NCBI RefSeq assembly: GCF_030433895.1
Contig: NZ_JARUXE010000016.1
Span: forward strand, 34,594-98,593
Length of the DNA stretch: 64,000 bases
Origin: Arthrobacter sp. PsM3
GTDB taxonomy: Bacteria > Actinomycetota > Actinomycetes > Actinomycetales > Micrococcaceae
Reading direction: 5' to 3'
Position 1 is the stretch's first letter. Every line of letters begins with the position of its first letter. This document shows positions 32,658-40,476 of the stretch, piece by piece. A program made the translations under genes and the position numbers. Below the pieces are notes generated by a model. It did not search any database, was not told the DNA's origin, and was given only the letters and a program-made list of their open reading frames with translations.

Positions 32658-33953
32658 GTGCTGAAAATCGGGTTGACAGGCGGCATCGCCTCAGGCAAGT
32701 CAGTGGCTGCCGCGCGCCTGCGCGAACTCGGGGCGGTGGTGATCGACGCAGACGCGCTGGCCCGTGAGGTCGTGGAACCCGGAACGCCGGGACTTGCCAG
32801 GGTCGTAGAGGCCTTCAGCAATGCCATCCTGGCTCCCGACGGCGGCCTGGACCGACCCAAGCTCGGCGGCCTCGTCTTCGGCAACCCGGAACGCCTCGCG
32901 GTGCTCAACGGCATCATCCATCCCCTCGTGCGGGAACGCGCCGCCGCGCTGGCCGCCGCCGCTCCGAAAGGCGCCGTGGTGGTCCAGGACATCCCGCTGC
33001 TGGTCGAGACCGGCCAGGGCGCCAATTTCCATCTGGTCGTGGTGGTCGACGCCCCCGACGATGTCCGGGTGCAGCGCATGGTGCAGCACCGGCACCTGAG
33101 CGCTGAGGAAGCCCAAGCCAGGATGGCCGCCCAGGCCACGCGGGAGGACCGGCTGGCCGCGGCCGACATCGTCCTGGACAACTCGGGGTCAAAGGCCGAA
33201 CTCCAGGACGCGGTGGACCGGCTCTGGAAGTTCCGGCTGGCACCGTTCGCCGGGAACCTGGCCAGGCACCGCCTCGCACCGCGCACCGGCGGCCCGGTGC
33301 TCATGCCCGCCAACCCGGACTGGCCCGCGCAGGCCGGCCGGCTCATGGCGCGGCTGCGCGCCGCCGCCGCGCAGGACATCCTGGCCCTGGACCATGTCGG
33401 TTCCACGGCTGTCCCCGGGCTCGACGCCAAGGACGTGCTTGACCTCCAGCTTGGCGTGGAGGACATGGCCGCGGCGGAACGGATCGCGCCGCTGCTCGCC
33501 GACGCCGGCTTCCCCGGCTGGCCCGGGATCACCTCGGACAACCCCAAACCCTCCCGCCCGGACCCCGCGGACTGGCGGAAGCGGATGCACGGCAACGCGG
33601 ACCCCGGGCGCGCGGTCAACGTCCATGTCCGCGCGGTGGGATCCCCCGGCTGGCGGTTCGCGCTCTGCTTCCGGGACTGGCTGCGGGACGACGCGGCCGC
33701 CCGCGCCGACTACCTGGCCGAGAAGCGCCGCGTCGCCAAGCTCCACGGCGTGGACAAATCCACCGCCGGCTACGCCGCCGACAAGGAAGGCTGGTTCGCC
33801 AACTACGCCGCGCCACGGATGGACGCGTGGGCGCGGCGCACCGGCTGGCAGCCGCCGCCGTACATCACCCCCGCGCCGGAACGGGGACCGGAGGCCGCCC
33901 CGGATGCGGTACCGGGACCGCGCCATACCGGCCCCGGTACCGCCCAAAGCTGA
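32658..33953 (+). CDS. coaE: Dephospho-CoA kinase fused to a GrpB/UPF0157 domain
   Basis: A 431-residue fusion. Residues 1-200 are CoaE (P-loop GLTGGIASGKS, then VIDADALAREV and DIPLLVETG), which phosphorylates dephospho-CoA in the last step of CoA synthesis. Residues about 210-395 are a GrpB (UPF0157) nucleotidyltransferase-like domain (DHVGSTAVPGLDAKDVLDL). The same fusion is known in mycobacterial CoaE (Rv1631). GTG 32658 has TAGTCT exactly 6 bases upstream and no convincing Shine-Dalgarno, so the mRNA may be leaderless. The last ~30 residues are proline-rich. Confidence 0.92.
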   Translation: MLKIGLTGGIASGKSVAAARLRELGAVVIDADALAREVVEPGTPGLARVVEAFSNAILAPDGGLDRPKLGGLVFGNPERLAVLNGIIHPLVRERAAALAAAAPKGAVVVQDIPLLVETGQGANFHLVVVVDAPDDVRVQRMVQHRHLSAEEAQARMAAQATREDRLAAADIVLDNSGSKAELQDAVDRLWKFRLAPFAGNLARHRLAPRTGGPVLMPANPDWPAQAGRLMARLRAAAAQDILALDHVGSTAVPGLDAKDVLDLQLGVEDMAAAERIAPLLADAGFPGWPGITSDNPKPSRPDPADWRKRMHGNADPGRAVNVHVRAVGSPGWRFALCFRDWLRDDAAARADYLAEKRRVAKLHGVDKSTAGYAADKEGWFANYAAPRMDAWARRTGWQPPPYITPAPERGPEAAPDAVPGPRHTGPGTAQS

Positions 33954-33993
33954 ATCAGGACATCCTGTCAGGGCCCGGCGGTAGATTAGATAC

Positions 33994-36075
33994 ATGAGCC
34001 TTGCCCAGCAGATCAACCGTGTCGTGGCGCCCTTCGAGGTCATCAGCGAGTTCCAGCCGGCCGGCGACCAGCCGGCCGCGATCGCGGAACTGACCGAACG
34101 CATCAAGAACGGCGAGAAGGACGTGGTGCTGCTCGGCGCCACCGGTACCGGCAAGAGCGCGACGACGGCGTGGCTGATCGAACAGGTCCAGCGGCCCACC
34201 CTGGTGATGGTCCAGAACAAAACCCTCGCCGCGCAGCTCGTCAATGAATTCCGCGAGCTGCTCCCAAACAACGCCGTCGAGTACTTCGTCTCCTACTACG
34301 ACTACTACCAGCCGGAAGCCTACGTGGCGCAGACTGACACCTTCATCGAGAAGGACTCCTCCGTCAACGAGGAAGTCGAACGGCTCCGGCACTCCGCCAC
34401 CAACGCGCTGCTGACCCGCCGGGACGTGATCGTCGTCGCCACCGTGTCCTGCATCTATGGCCTGGGCACCCCGGAAGAGTACATCGCAGGCATGGTGACG
34501 CTCCGCCAGGGCGCCCAGATGAACCGCGATGATCTGCTCCGGAAATTCGTTTCCATGCAGTACTCCCGCAACGACATGGACTTCCACCGCGGCACGTTCC
34601 GGGTCCGCGGCGACACCGTGGAAATCATCCCCATGTACGAGGAGCTGGCGATCCGGATCGAGTTCTTCGGCGACGAGATCGAGAACATCTACACCCTGCA
34701 CCCGCTCACCGGGGAAATCATCCGGGATGAGACCGAGATGTACGTCTTCCCGGCCTCGCACTACGTGGCCGGTCCCGAACGCATGGGCCGGGCGATCAAG
34801 CGGATCGAGGACGAACTCGCCGAGCGGCTCCAGGTCCTGGAGAGCCAGAACAAGCTGGTGGAGGCGCAGCGCCTGCGGATGCGCACCACCTACGACCTCG
34901 AAATGATGCAGCAGATGGGCTTCTGCAACGGCATCGAGAACTACTCCAGCCACATCGACGGCCGCGCCCGCGGAACCGCGCCGCACTGCCTCATCGATTA
35001 CTTCCCGGACGATTTCCTCCTGGTGATCGACGAATCGCACGTCACCGTGCCGCAGATCGGCGCGATGTATGAGGGCGACATGTCCCGCAAGCGGAACCTC
35101 GTCGACCACGGCTTCCGGCTGCCCTCCGCGATGGACAACCGGCCGCTGAAGTGGGATGAGTTCCAGGACCGCGTGGGCCAGACCGTCTATCTCTCCGCCA
35201 CGCCGGGCAAGTATGAGCTCGGCAAGGCTGACGGCTTCGTGCAGCAGATCATCCGGCCCACCGGACTGATCGACCCCGAGATCGTCGTCAAGCCCACCAA
35301 GGGCCAGATCGATGACCTGCTCGGGGAAATCAAGACCCGCACGGCGAAGAACGAGCGCGTGCTGGTCACCACCCTGACCAAGCGGATGGCCGAGGACCTC
35401 ACCGACTACCTGCTGGGCCACGGCGTGAAGGTCGAATATCTGCACTCGGACGTCGACACCCTGCGCCGGGTGGAGCTGCTCCGCGAGCTCCGGATGGGCG
35501 TCTTCGACGTGCTGGTGGGCATCAACCTGCTCCGCGAAGGGCTGGACCTGCCCGAGGTATCGCTGGTGAGCATCCTGGACGCCGACAAGGAAGGCTTCCT
35601 GCGTTCGGCGACCTCGCTGATCCAGACGGTCGGCCGTGCCGCCCGCAACGTCTCCGGCGAGGTGCACATGTACGCGGACCGGATCACCGATTCGATGGCC
35701 AAGGCCATCGACGAGACCAACCGGCGCCGCGAGATCCAGGTTGCCTACAACACCAAGCACGGGATCGATCCGCAGCCGCTGCGGAAGAAGATCGCCGACA
35801 TCACCGACCAGATCGCCAAGGAGGACGCCGACACCCGCGAACTCCTCGCCAACGCCGGCAAGGCACGCGGCAAGGGAAAGGGCGCCACCAAGGTACGGGC
35901 GGACGGCCTGGCGGCTGCACCTGCCGAGGACCTCGTGGGCCTGATCGAGCAACTCACCGAACAGATGCATGCCGCCGCCGGGGAGCTCCAGTTTGAGCTG
36001 GCCGCGCGGCTGCGTGACGAGGTGGGGGAGCTCAAGAAGGAACTGCGCCAGATGCAGGCTGCCGGGCACGCCTAG
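33994..36075 (+). CDS. uvrB: UvrABC system protein B
   Basis: A 693-residue damage-verifying helicase of nucleotide excision repair. The P-loop [16 protein letters not shown], the beta-hairpin region [13 protein letters not shown] that inserts between the strands, the later helicase motifs (VGRAARN with arginine fingers) and the C-terminal UVR domain for UvrC ([13 protein letters not shown]) are all present. ATG 33994 has no Shine-Dalgarno; TAGATT lies exactly 6 bases before it. No LexA-like site is seen upstream, unlike at uvrA. Confidence 0.96.
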   Translation: MSLAQQINRVVAPFEVISEFQPAGDQPAAIAELTERIKNGEKDVVLLGATGTGKSATTAWLIEQVQRPTLVMVQNKTLAAQLVNEFRELLPNNAVEYFVSYYDYYQPEAYVAQTDTFIEKDSSVNEEVERLRHSATNALLTRRDVIVVATVSCIYGLGTPEEYIAGMVTLRQGAQMNRDDLLRKFVSMQYSRNDMDFHRGTFRVRGDTVEIIPMYEELAIRIEFFGDEIENIYTLHPLTGEIIRDETEMYVFPASHYVAGPERMGRAIKRIEDELAERLQVLESQNKLVEAQRLRMRTTYDLEMMQQMGFCNGIENYSSHIDGRARGTAPHCLIDYFPDDFLLVIDESHVTVPQIGAMYEGDMSRKRNLVDHGFRLPSAMDNRPLKWDEFQDRVGQTVYLSATPGKYELGKADGFVQQIIRPTGLIDPEIVVKPTKGQIDDLLGEIKTRTAKNERVLVTTLTKRMAEDLTDYLLGHGVKVEYLHSDVDTLRRVELLRELRMGVFDVLVGINLLREGLDLPEVSLVSILDADKEGFLRSATSLIQTVGRAARNVSGEVHMYADRITDSMAKAIDETNRRREIQVAYNTKHGIDPQPLRKKIADITDQIAKEDADTRELLANAGKARGKGKGATKVRADGLAAAPAEDLVGLIEQLTEQMHAAAGELQFELAARLRDEVGELKKELRQMQAAGHA

Positions 36076-36084
36076 GGTAATGTT

Positions 36085-36232
36085 GGTCGGACGTAGGGGA
36101 GTATCCCAAGCGCTACGATCGTCAACACGTATGGCACAGATGCCCTGCCGGGCGTAGCGGGCAGCCACGCAGCACCAGGTACGTCGTACCGGACATGCGG
36201 GCCAGTCGGAGAGACTTACACCGATGAGTCAC
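36085..36232 (+). ncRNA. yybP-ykoY manganese riboswitch
   Basis: The 177-base leader of terC contains the two conserved strands of this riboswitch: GTAGGGGAGTATCCC (36093-36107) and GTCGGAGAGACTTACACC (36205-36222), joined by a variable helical arm containing the GCCCTGCCGGGCGTAGCGGGC hairpin region (near 36142-36162). Mn2+ binding between the two loops controls TerC/Alx-type exporters in many bacteria, and this is upstream of exactly such a gene. Boundaries are approximate. Confidence 0.8.
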
Positions 36233-36252
36233 ACCCTGCGAAAGGTATCTTC

Positions 36253-37281
36253 GTGCCCGAACTTCCCGTCTGGTTCGAGATCGGCTCCTTCGTCGTTCTC
36301 GGCATCATCCTGGCCATTGACCTGCTGCTGGTCCTCAAACGTCCGCACGAGCCCTCCATGAAGGAAGCCGGCCTGTGGGTGTCCTTCTACATTGCCCTCG
36401 CGCTGCTTTTCGCCGGAGCCATGTTCGTCTTCACCGGCCCGGAGTACGGCGGCCAGTTCATCGCCGGCTGGGTCACGGAATACAGCCTCAGCATCGACAA
36501 CCTGTTCGTCTTCATCATCATCATGGCCCGGTTCTCGGTACCCCGTAAGTACCAGCAGGAAGTGCTGATGGTCGGCATCATCATCGCGCTGATCCTCCGC
36601 GGCATCTTCATCCTGCTCGGCGCCATCGTGATCGAACAGTTCAGCTGGGTCTTCTACATCTTCGGCGTCTTCCTGCTCTGGACCGCATGGAAGCAGGCCC
36701 AGGACGACGGTGAGGATGAAGAGGACAAGGAAAACCCGCTCATCGCCCGGATCCGCAAGGTCCTGCCCATGTCGGAGAAGTTCGACGGCGGAAAGCTCCG
36801 CACCGTCGTTGACGGCAAGAAGGTCTTCACCCCCATGCTGATCGTCTTCGTGACCATCGGCCTCACGGACCTGCTCTTCGCGGTGGACTCGATCCCGGCC
36901 ATCTTCGGCCTGACCCAGAGCGCCTTCATCGTTTTCACCGCCAACATTTTCGCCCTGATGGGCCTGCGGCAGCTCTACTTCCTGCTCGGCGGCCTGATGA
37001 CACGTCTGATCTACCTGAAGCACGCACTCTCGGTGATCCTTGCGTTCATCGGCGTGAAGCTGGTCCTGCACGCCATGCACGTTAACGAACTGCCCTTCAT
37101 CAACGGCGGCCAGCACATCGAGTGGGCGCCCGAGATCCCGACGTACGTCTCCCTCGGGGTGATCATCGGCACCATCATCGTCGCCGTCATCGCCAGCCTG
37201 ATCAGCTCCAAGTCCTCACAGTCGAAGCTGGACGCGCGGCTGGAAGAGGACTCCCGCAAGAGCCTGAGCGACGCGGAGTAG
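36253..37281 (+). CDS. TerC/Alx-family membrane protein, probable manganese exporter
   Basis: A 342-residue integral membrane protein with about nine helices. Family motifs with conserved acidic residues are EYSLSIDNLFVFIIIM and DLLFAVDSIPAIFG. A central charged loop (DDGEDEEDKENP, about residues 154-165) and a charged C-terminal tail are typical. Recent work places TerC/Alx proteins in Mn2+ export or in metalation of secreted proteins. GTG 36253 starts the gene after the manganese riboswitch, so raised Mn2+ should raise expression (inference). Confidence 0.9.
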   Translation: MPELPVWFEIGSFVVLGIILAIDLLLVLKRPHEPSMKEAGLWVSFYIALALLFAGAMFVFTGPEYGGQFIAGWVTEYSLSIDNLFVFIIIMARFSVPRKYQQEVLMVGIIIALILRGIFILLGAIVIEQFSWVFYIFGVFLLWTAWKQAQDDGEDEEDKENPLIARIRKVLPMSEKFDGGKLRTVVDGKKVFTPMLIVFVTIGLTDLLFAVDSIPAIFGLTQSAFIVFTANIFALMGLRQLYFLLGGLMTRLIYLKHALSVILAFIGVKLVLHAMHVNELPFINGGQHIEWAPEIPTYVSLGVIIGTIIVAVIASLISSKSSQSKLDARLEEDSRKSLSDAE

Positions 37282-37341
37282 CCCAGCGGTCCGGCTAAGC
37301 TCGGACCGCGAAAATCTTTGACCCTGCGGCAGTACTAAGGA

Positions 37342-37374
37342 ACGGCGCTGGACCCGCAACGGGTCCAGCGCCGT
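37342..37374. terminator. Terminator after terC
   Basis: A perfect 15-bp stem (ACGGCGCTGGACCCG and its complement) with loop CAA lies 60 bases after the stop. There is only a weak T tract (ACCGTTT). Confidence 0.75.
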
Positions 37375-37383
37375 ACCGTTTGG

Positions 37384-38418
37384 GTGCTGAGTACGGCCCA
37401 GCTCCTCGGCGGGATGGGCGGCGGGGCCAGCCTGTCCGTCGGGTCCCTGCTGGCGGTCCAGCTCTCCGGCTCGAACGCCTGGGCCGGCTCGGTCACCACC
37501 ACCATGACCCTCGGAGCCGCGGCGGCAGCCCTGCCCCTCGCCGGGCGCGCCGGACGGCATGGCCGGCGCGCGTCCCTCATCACGGGTCTGCTCTCCGCCA
37601 TGGCCGGGGCCCTGCTGGTGATCGTCGCCACGGTCACGGGCAGCTTCCCGGTGCTGCTGCTCGCCTCGGCCCTGCTTGGACTCGGCACGGCCGCCAACCA
37701 GCAGGCCCGCTTCGCGGCCGTCGACCTCGCCGAACCGGAACACCGCGGCCGTTCCCTGGCGATCGTGGTGTGGGCCGTGACAATCGGCGCTGTCGCCGGC
37801 CCGAACCTAATCCGCCCCGGTGCCCTCGTCGGCGAGGCCCTCGGCCTGCCGGCGCTGGCCGGGCCCTTTGTCTTCTCCACGGCGGGGCTGGCGCTGGCCG
37901 CTTTGCTGCTGCTCATCTGCCTGCGCCCGGATCCGCTGCTGCTGGCCGACCGGCTCCGCTCCGCCCGGCAGCAGCCCGCCGCCGGAGGCAGCACCGGAGG
38001 CAGCGCCGGATCCACAGCCACGGGCACTGACAGCACGAGGCGGTGGCACGGCCTCCGTCACGGCATGCGACCCATCCGTGACTCGCCCTGGGCCGCGCTG
38101 GCCCTCGTCGCCGATATTGCGGCGCACGGCTGCATGGCCGCCGTGATGTCGATGACGCCCCTGCACCTGCAGCTGCTGACCGAGGGGCCCCTGGCCGGCA
38201 TGCCGGCCGGCTCCCGGTCATCCTGCTGGGCCACAGACTGATCGCTGTCCGTCCTTGTCGCCGGTTTCGGCCAGGCCCAGCCGGCCCTGGTGATGGCCGG
38301 GGTCGGCTATCAGGGCCTCAACTTTTCTTCCGCTGCCGTCGCGGCGGTGGTGTTCGCCGTCGCCCTCCGCGCTGCCGCGCAAGGCCGCAGCGCATCAGCG
38401 GCGGCCCAGGCGCAGTAG
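37384..38418 (+). pseudogene. Decayed MFS transporter
   Basis: The first 285 codons (37384-38241) encode a convincing MFS N-terminal half: six helices, a GRAGRHGRRAS loop, then SPWAALALVADIAAHG and MSMTPLHLQLL. An in-frame TGA (38239-38241) stops it. After the stop, the frame continues with SLSVLVAGFGQAQPALVMAG joined directly to VGYQGLNFSSAAVAAVVFAV, a normal last helix, to TAG 38416-38418. A short piece of proper sequence (RLPVILLGHRLIA) is in another frame just before the stop, so there are compensating frameshifts, and about two to four helices are missing. No ribosome-binding site is seen and the start lies just after the terC terminator, so the N-terminus may be lost too. Confidence 0.8.
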
Positions 38419-38455
38419 CCCAGGACCCGGGCCGCTCCGCTTTTTCAGTACCGGC

Positions 38456-39727
38456 TCAGTCCCGGACGGAGCGGGTCAAGCCCAGGAGACGGGAGAAGAT
38501 GCCCTCTCCGTCGTCCGCGATGCCGTCATGGTGGAACTCCGCCGACTCCCAGACCTGCAGGCCGCGGACGGCCGCGGCCGTCTCGAGCGAGAGATCGCGG
38601 TCGACGTAGATGTCCTCGCTGTACACGGCGGCCGCCACCGGGACGGTGTTGCGCGCGAGCCGGTCGGGATCGTAGAGCGGGGACCAGTCGTCCTTTTCGG
38701 CGAGGAGCCGGGCAACGCTCCGCAGCGGCCGGAGGGCGGGATCCTGCTCGAAGTACCAGGGGTAGACCATTTCGCCGGTGAGCAGCGGCTCGGGGGCGTC
38801 CGGGGAGAACTCCGGGAAGTCCCTCAGCACACGCCAGGCAGCCCAGTCCGTGGACTCGCCCTGGCCGTAGATGGATTCGTGCATCAGCGCGTACAGCGGG
38901 TTGCCGGACCGGGACACCAGCCCGCGGACCTGGTCAAGGAAGGCGTCCGAAAGCCGGTCGCCGCCGGGTGTGGCCACGAAGGCATCCTCCAGCAGGTGGT
39001 GCAGGGCATCCACCCTGGTGTTTCCGCCCAGGAAGGACCCGACCATCTGAAAGCGTTCCACGGTGAGCCGTTCTCCGTCGGACAGGAATTCCTCCGACCC
39101 GCGGAGGTGCCGGGCGATCCGGGTGACCTCCGCCCGGTCCTCGGGATACCGTCCGAAGTATTCGGCGTTGCGCGCCGCCACCCGGCGGAACGTGGACTGG
39201 TAGACCCGGTCCGCTGGCCCCGAGAGCGGCGCGAGGCCGCCGGTAATCAGGGCCTCACGCAGGCCCTCGGGGGCGAAGGACAGGTAGCTGAGCGCACAGA
39301 AGCCGCCGTAGCTCTGGCCGTAGATTGTCCACGGGCCGGAGCCCAGGGCCAGCCGGATCGCCTCGGCATCGGCGACAATCGAATCCGCCCGGAAGTGCGC
39401 CAGGTAATCCGCCTGGTCGGCGTCGGTCCCGCGCAGCGGCAGCGTTTTGCGGTCGATGGGGGACGACAGGCCGGTGCCGCGCTGGTCCAGCATGAGGATG
39501 CGGAAGTCCCTCGCGGCGGCCTTGCTCCAGCCGCCGAGCGCCGGAAGACGGCTGCCGCGGCCGCCCGGGCCGCCCTGGAGGTAGAGCAGCCACGGGAGCT
39601 GGGCCGATTCTTCCACGCTGTGGTCGGTGGAGACGTATTCGCGGGCAAAGACGGTGACGGTCTCGCCGGCCGTCCCGGCACCGAAATGGTCCAGCGGCAC
39701 CTCGAAGTAGTGTTCCGCGGTGCGCAT
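38456..39727 (-). CDS. Alpha/beta hydrolase, proline iminopeptidase-like
   Basis: A hydrolase of at least 423 residues. The oxyanion block LLYLQGGPGGRGSR, the LDQRGTGLSSP strand and the nucleophile elbow IYGQSYGGFCAL (serine in GQSYGG) are as in prolyl aminopeptidases of the S33 family; the cap domain and a late Asp/His (near YVDRDLSL and EFHHDGIADD) follow. I chose ATG 39725-39727 as a conservative start. The frame is open to 39964 through repetitive sequence (RPVADRPVADLP-like) that overlaps the neighbouring acetyltransferase; family similarity seems to begin about 12 residues before my start, so the true start may be a GTG near 39832. Confidence 0.82.
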   Translation of the reverse strand: MRTAEHYFEVPLDHFGAGTAGETVTVFAREYVSTDHSVEESAQLPWLLYLQGGPGGRGSRLPALGGWSKAAARDFRILMLDQRGTGLSSPIDRKTLPLRGTDADQADYLAHFRADSIVADAEAIRLALGSGPWTIYGQSYGGFCALSYLSFAPEGLREALITGGLAPLSGPADRVYQSTFRRVAARNAEYFGRYPEDRAEVTRIARHLRGSEEFLSDGERLTVERFQMVGSFLGGNTRVDALHHLLEDAFVATPGGDRLSDAFLDQVRGLVSRSGNPLYALMHESIYGQGESTDWAAWRVLRDFPEFSPDAPEPLLTGEMVYPWYFEQDPALRPLRSVARLLAEKDDWSPLYDPDRLARNTVPVAAAVYSEDIYVDRDLSLETAAAVRGLQVWESAEFHHDGIADDGEGIFSRLLGLTRSVRD

Positions 39728-39776
39728 TCCGCGATATTCGTGCCGCGCCTTGATGGTGTGGGGGACCGCGGGCCGC

Positions 39777-39948
39777 GCAGCCTCCAGCAGATCCGCAGCC
39801 TCCAGCAGATCCGCGGCGCCAGACCCGATCACGGGCAGGTCCGCCACGGGCCGGTCCGCCACGGGTCGGTGAGAAATGGGCAGGGGCCGGTGAGAAACGG
39901 GCAGGTCCGCCACGGGCCGGTCAGCCACGGGCCTGGGCGTCACGGGCA
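39777..39948. repeat. Compound minisatellite in front of the hydrolase gene
   Basis: Two exact 18-bp copies GCAGCCTCCAGCAGATCC (39777-39794, 39795-39812) are followed by an array of GGTCCGCCACGGGCC-type 15-mers (near 39839-39868, 39904-39935) and two GGTGAGAAAYGGGCAG-type units (39868-39903). The array runs into the 3' end of the acetyltransferase gene. Confidence 0.75.
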
Positions 39949-40421
39949 GCGCCAAAGGCTTCAAGCGCCTCGCCGGTGAGCCGGAAGGTGGACCACCCGT
40001 CCATCGGGGCGGCGCCGAGCCTCCTGTAGAAGTTGATGGAGGGCTCGTTCCAGTCCAGGACGCTCCATTCGACGCGGGCGTAGCCGCGGTCGACGGCGGT
40101 GGCGGCCAGGTGCTGCAGGAGTGCCTTGCCGTGGCCTTCCCCGCGGGCCTCGGGCCGGACGTAGAGGTCCTCCAGGTAAATGCCGTGGACGCCCTCCCAG
40201 GTGGAGTAGTTCAGGAACCAGAGGGCGAAGCCCCGGACGTCCCCGTCCTCGTTTTCGGCCATCGCCGCGAACACCCGCGGGTTCTCGCCAAACAGGGCCT
40301 CGGTCAGCATCCCGGGGGTATTACGGACGGCGTCCGGTTCCCTCTCGTAGATTGCGAGGTCATGGATCATCTGCAGGATTGCGGGGACGTCGTTCGCTGT
40401 CGCGGGCCGGATTACGCTCAT
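39921..40421 (-). CDS. GNAT-family N-acetyltransferase (diamine acetyltransferase-like)
   Basis: A 166-residue enzyme similar to spermidine/spermine N1-acetyltransferase-type proteins. The N-terminal MSVIRPATANDVPAILQMI, the EDLYVRPEARGEGHGKALL acetyl-CoA loop and SINFYRRLGAAPMDGW helix are present. ATG 40419-40421 has no Shine-Dalgarno; TAAACT is exactly 6 bases upstream, suggesting a leaderless mRNA. The last codons (DAQARG) lie in the minisatellite, so the C-terminus may differ between strains. Confidence 0.87.
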   Translation of the reverse strand: MSVIRPATANDVPAILQMIHDLAIYEREPDAVRNTPGMLTEALFGENPRVFAAMAENEDGDVRGFALWFLNYSTWEGVHGIYLEDLYVRPEARGEGHGKALLQHLAATAVDRGYARVEWSVLDWNEPSINFYRRLGAAPMDGWSTFRLTGEALEAFGAARDAQARG

Positions 40422-40476
40422 TGTTCGAGTTTACCCGGGGCGCCCCGGAGCTGCCGGACCAAGGTTACCGGCACGC

